Notes under the pieces: model-generated
Told to the model about the DNA's origin: nothing
The model's input: only the letters and a program-made list of their open reading frames with translations
The model's database searches: none
Shown here: positions 6,157 through 8,592 of the stretch, piece after piece
How positions within the stretch are numbered: position 1 is the stretch's first letter
Layout: each line of letters starts with the position of its first letter
Assembly (NCBI GenBank): GCA_900322105.1
Contig: ONYV01000031.1
Location: forward strand, 1-8,592
Length of the DNA stretch: 8,592 bases
DNA from: an uncultured Eubacteriales bacterium
Lineage (GTDB): Bacteria > Bacillota > Clostridia > Oscillospirales > Acutalibacteraceae
Reading direction: 5' to 3'
Translations under genes and position numbers: made by a program

Positions 6157-6185
6157 ATTTTAGCAAATTTTTTCCAATCTTGCAA
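6157..6185 (-). promoter_or_regulatory. Promoter of the PadR gene
   Basis: On the minus strand the -35 is TTGCAA (6185-6180), the spacer is 17 bp, and the -10 is TAAAAT (6162-6157) with TGC directly before it (extended -10). Transcription should start near 6150, about 29 nt before ATG 6121. Confidence 0.7.
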
Positions 6186-6261
6186 GAGATATTCCGCAAA
6201 TATGTTGTTACCAGATTGTAAATAATGTGTGTAATTAACATTGAAAAATTTTAAGGTTTCA

Positions 6262-6303
6262 AAAAGGACATACGCCCCGAAAAACCGAAGCGTATGTCCT
6301 TTT
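6262..6303 (-). terminator. Rho-independent terminator of the EF-G-like gene
   Basis: Arms GGACATACGC (6266-6275) and GCGTATGTCC (6290-6299) form a perfect 10-bp stem, extended by four A-T pairs, with a 14-nt loop. Read on the minus strand it ends in TTTTT, about 20 bp after the EF-G-like stop codon. The plus strand also has a T-rich tail, so it can work in both directions, but no plus-strand gene ends here. Confidence 0.88.
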
Positions 6304-6323
6304 ATTTGTGAATTTGTTCAGAT

Positions 6324-8387
6324 TTATTTGTTTTGTGCTGCCTCTTCAATCACTTTCTGAGAAACCATCGCAGGCGCTTCTTCATAGCGTACAAATTCAA
6401 AGCTGAAATATCCTCTGCCCTGAGTTGACTGACGGATGAACGTAGCGAAATCGCTCATCTCTGCCTGAGGAACTTCTGCTTCAATGGTCTGCATACGATC
6501 TTCAGAAGGATTCATACCCAACACACGTCCTCTTCTCTTGGTGATCTCTCCCATGATATCGCCCATGTTCGCATCCGGCACCGTAGCCTTCAGCATTCCG
6601 ACAGGCTCCAGCAGAACAGGAGACGCTTTTGGCATACCGTCCTTATAAGCAAGGGACGCTGCCGTTTTGAAGGACATTTCAGAGGAGTCTACAGGATGGT
6701 AAGAACCGTCATAAAGAGTCGCTTTCAATCCCACAACAGGATATCCTGCGAGCGGACCTTTGGAAATGCTGTCACGCAGTCCTTTTTCTACCGCAGGGAA
6801 GAATCCTTTCGGAACAGCGCCGCCGACGACTTTTTCTTCAAAGATCATATCGTCGCTGTCACAGGGTGAAAACTCGATCCATACATCACCGAATTGTCCG
6901 TGACCGCCTGTCTGCTTCTTATATCTGCCCTGAACCTTCACAGGCTTGCGGATGGTCTCACGGTAAGCCACCTTCGGCTTGGAAAGCACTACATCTGTGC
7001 CGTATTTGGATTTCAGCTTGGAAACGATCACATCCAGATGCTGCTCACCCATACCGCTGATGATCATCTGATGTGTTTCATGATTGGTAAAAAACTTGAT
7101 GGTCGGATCTTCTTCACAGAGCTTCTGCACACCGAGTGCGACTTTTTCTTCATCGCCCTTGGTCTTGGGAGCGATCGCCATCATCAAAGACGGAGCAGGA
7201 TAGTCGATCGCATCCAGAATGACTTTACGGGCAGGCGCACAAAGGGTATCGCCCGTATTGGTAGAAGAGAGCTTTGCCACAGCGCCGATATCACCTGCGC
7301 CGATATAGGGAGCGTCCTCCAGCTTCTTGCCGCGGATGGTCATGACCTTGGAGATACGTTCATTGTTGCCTGTTCTCATATTGACAAGCGGCAGATCAGG
7401 AGATACCTTTCCCGAAACCACCTTAAAATACGACAGTTTACCGACAAACGGGTCGGCAATGGTCTTGAATACGATAGCCGCCGTCAGCGCATCCTCATTG
7501 ACCGTCAGCTCTACCGGATTGCCGTCTGTATCCAGAGCAATCTCTGCGCTCTTGTCTTCGGCATTCGGCGCAAGCCATACAAGACCGTTGAGCAGCTGTT
7601 CAATGCCGTATGTCAGCAGCGCATCGCCGCAGAATACAGGGCTGATCGTACCGTTTTTAACGCCTGTGCTGACGCCCACGATGATCTCTTCGGGCGTAAA
7701 TTCTTCGCCGGAGAAATACTTTTCAAACATTTCGTCACTGGTTTCCGCCACAGCCTCATTGATCGCCGTGCGCAGACCCTCCAGTCTGTCGCCCATATCA
7801 GGGATCGGAACTGTCGTGATCTTGCCGTCTACATATTTGTATGCTTTATATTCCAGAAGGTTGACATAGCAGTCAGCCTGACCGTTGACGATATAAGGAA
7901 CGACAACAGGACAAACGGAAGGACCGAAGGATGCCTTGAGGTTTTCAAATACACGATAGAACCTTGCGCTTTCATCACACAGACCGTTGACAAAGAAAAC
8001 CTTCGTCAGCGAGCGCTTATCCGCAGCCTTCACTGCCTTTTCGGTACCGACACACACGCCGTCCTTGCCCGAAACAGTGATCAATACTGTATCGGCAGCT
8101 CTTGCAGCCTCATACAGACCGCCTTCAAAGTCGAAAAGACCGGGAGCATCAATGATGTTGATTTTCTTACCCTTCCATTCTACGGGAGCGACACACGCCT
8201 GAACAGAAGTCTTGCGCTTGATCTCTTCGGGATCGAAGTCACAAACGGTATTGCCGTCACTGACCTTGCCGAGTCTTTCGGAATTGCCTCCGAGATAGAG
8301 CATTGCTTCTGCCAGAGAAGTTTTGCCCGAGCCGCTGTGACCTGCCAGAGCAATGTTAAGAATGCTTTTTGCGGGATACTGTTTCAT
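6324..8387 (-). CDS. Elongation factor G-like translational GTPase (EF-G paralogue, EF-G2 type)
   Basis: The 687 aa show the five-domain EF-G plan. The G domain spans ~8-275, domain II ~300-385, III ~395-470 (GMGEQHLDV), IV ~472-590 and V ~590-670. Domain IV, which enters the A site during translocation, is well kept (GGHGQFGDVWIEF, GSYHPVDSSEMSFK). The G domain is divergent. G1 is GHSGSGKTS rather than GH(I/V)DxGKT. G3 is DAPGL, so the catalytic His is absent. G4, expected NKxD, is NGLC (134-137). The usual GSA-type G5 is probably GDA. This fits the EF-G-like paralogues of Firmicutes and Thermus more than the str-operon fusA, and no rpsL, rpsG or tuf is nearby. The ATG lies 11 nt after AAGGAGG (8405-8399). 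It may be a ribosome factor with altered or no GTP turnover. Its exact role is unknown. Confidence 0.9.
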   Translation of the reverse strand: MKQYPAKSILNIALAGHSGSGKTSLAEAMLYLGGNSERLGKVSDGNTVCDFDPEEIKRKTSVQACVAPVEWKGKKINIIDAPGLFDFEGGLYEAARAADTVLITVSGKDGVCVGTEKAVKAADKRSLTKVFFVNGLCDESARFYRVFENLKASFGPSVCPVVVPYIVNGQADCYVNLLEYKAYKYVDGKITTVPIPDMGDRLEGLRTAINEAVAETSDEMFEKYFSGEEFTPEEIIVGVSTGVKNGTISPVFCGDALLTYGIEQLLNGLVWLAPNAEDKSAEIALDTDGNPVELTVNEDALTAAIVFKTIADPFVGKLSYFKVVSGKVSPDLPLVNMRTGNNERISKVMTIRGKKLEDAPYIGAGDIGAVAKLSSTNTGDTLCAPARKVILDAIDYPAPSLMMAIAPKTKGDEEKVALGVQKLCEEDPTIKFFTNHETHQMIISGMGEQHLDVIVSKLKSKYGTDVVLSKPKVAYRETIRKPVKVQGRYKKQTGGHGQFGDVWIEFSPCDSDDMIFEEKVVGGAVPKGFFPAVEKGLRDSISKGPLAGYPVVGLKATLYDGSYHPVDSSEMSFKTAASLAYKDGMPKASPVLLEPVGMLKATVPDANMGDIMGEITKRRGRVLGMNPSEDRMQTIEAEVPQAEMSDFATFIRQSTQGRGYFSFEFVRYEEAPAMVSQKVIEEAAQNK

Positions 8388-8414
8388 AGGTTTGTTTTCC
8401 TCCTTAAATGATAT

Positions 8415-8463
8415 CGCTAAGCCTCATGGCTCCCCCGCACAAAGACCGCCTTACAGCTTAGCG
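8415..8463. repeat. Inverted repeat spanning the junction before the EF-G-like gene
   Basis: CGCTAAGC (8415-8422) and GCTTAGCG (8456-8463) are perfect 8-bp arms separated by 33 bp. One arm overlaps the last codons of the upstream gene and the other ends ~10 bp before the Shine-Dalgarno of the EF-G-like gene. There is no U-tract, so it is not a classical terminator. It may be an mRNA structure between two cotranscribed genes. Confidence 0.5.
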
Positions 8464-8592
8464 CCACTGCTCTGCATAAGTTCCCGAAACCAATCAGCGT
8501 TCGCCTTTGGCTCCGATCGAAGGGCGTCACTTAATCTGCTTGCATATTTTCCGTCCTCTTGCACCAAAACGCCTTGAAATACGTCAGTATTC
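8451..8592 (-). CDS. C-terminal fragment of an unidentified protein (runs off the window)
   Basis: On the minus strand one frame stays open from the window edge to a TAA at 8453-8451, giving 46 residues that end in WFRELMQSSGAKL. The other two minus frames meet stops within about 60 bases. Composition is protein-like and mostly hydrophilic, with a likely terminal helix, but I recognise no family. It ends ~63 bp upstream of the EF-G-like start with no terminator between, so the two genes probably share a transcript. The call rests on frame openness and spacing only. Confidence 0.55.
   Translation of the reverse strand, partial: NTDVFQGVLVQEDGKYASRLSDALRSEPKANADWFRELMQSSGAKL

Noticed and set aside
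6894..8411. A long (505-codon) plus-strand frame antisense to the EF-G-like gene
   Set aside because: Its translation is Cys/His/Arg-rich, lacks any domain and mirrors the codon pattern of the well-supported EF-G-like gene.
8353..8577. A plus-strand 74-aa frame at the right edge
   Set aside because: It covers the start and Shine-Dalgarno of the EF-G-like gene and has no plausible ribosome-binding site. The minus-strand partial frame fits the layout better.
1..8592. CRISPR array, tRNA, rRNA, transposase or phage genes
   Set aside because: None is seen. The only tandem repeats are the three parS units, which have no spacer structure, and no mobile-element protein is encoded.

Overview
The window looks like an origin-proximal stretch of a low-to-mid GC Firmicutes chromosome, most likely a Clostridia member of the Oscillospiraceae/Ruminococcus type. 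The evidence is the set of gene families, Gram-positive Shine-Dalgarno sites, TGn-TATAAT promoters, and four perfect 16-bp ParB sites (parS, TGTTTCACGTGAAACA) clustered in the first 2.1 kb beside mnmE. In Firmicutes mnmE normally lies near oriC. The genus is an inference, and neither oriC nor dnaA is visible.

Layout. Bases 1-190 hold three tandem copies of a ~69-bp repeat, each carrying one parS. A strong promoter then drives mnmE (310-1677, tRNA U34-modifying GTPase). Bases 1678-2205 hold no gene I can support. They contain a strong hairpin terminator nested in an 85-bp inverted-repeat structure with DnaA-box-like motifs, a 20-bp palindrome, a fourth parS, and a promoter. Next comes a two-gene operon joined by an ATGA overlap: a small sigma-70-family (ECF-like) sigma factor (2206-2751) and a 936-aa single-pass membrane protein (2748-5558), probably its anti-sigma or sensor partner. 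A bidirectional terminator at 5621-5658 separates this operon from the convergent genes.

On the minus strand are a PadR-family repressor (5741-6121) with its own promoter and a candidate operator, and an EF-G-like translational GTPase (6324-8387) with its own terminator. The last 142 bases hold the C-terminus of an unidentified protein that reads into the window from the right and probably shares a transcript with the EF-G-like gene.

Points of interest. (1) parS sites amplified as a tandem array. (2) The sigma partner carries a large outside region that appears to contain three diverged modules with a strand-helix-strand-strand pattern like the PilO/GspM ferredoxin-type fold, an unusual sensor architecture. 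(3) The EF-G paralogue has lost key G-domain residues: G4 NKxD reads NGLC, and the catalytic His after DxPG is Leu. Its domain IV tip is intact. (4) The mnmE-sigma intergenic region can form competing hairpins and has DnaA-box-like motifs. The genes do not form one pathway. The window joins a segregation/tRNA-modification region, a signal-responsive sigma module and a translation-factor paralogue.
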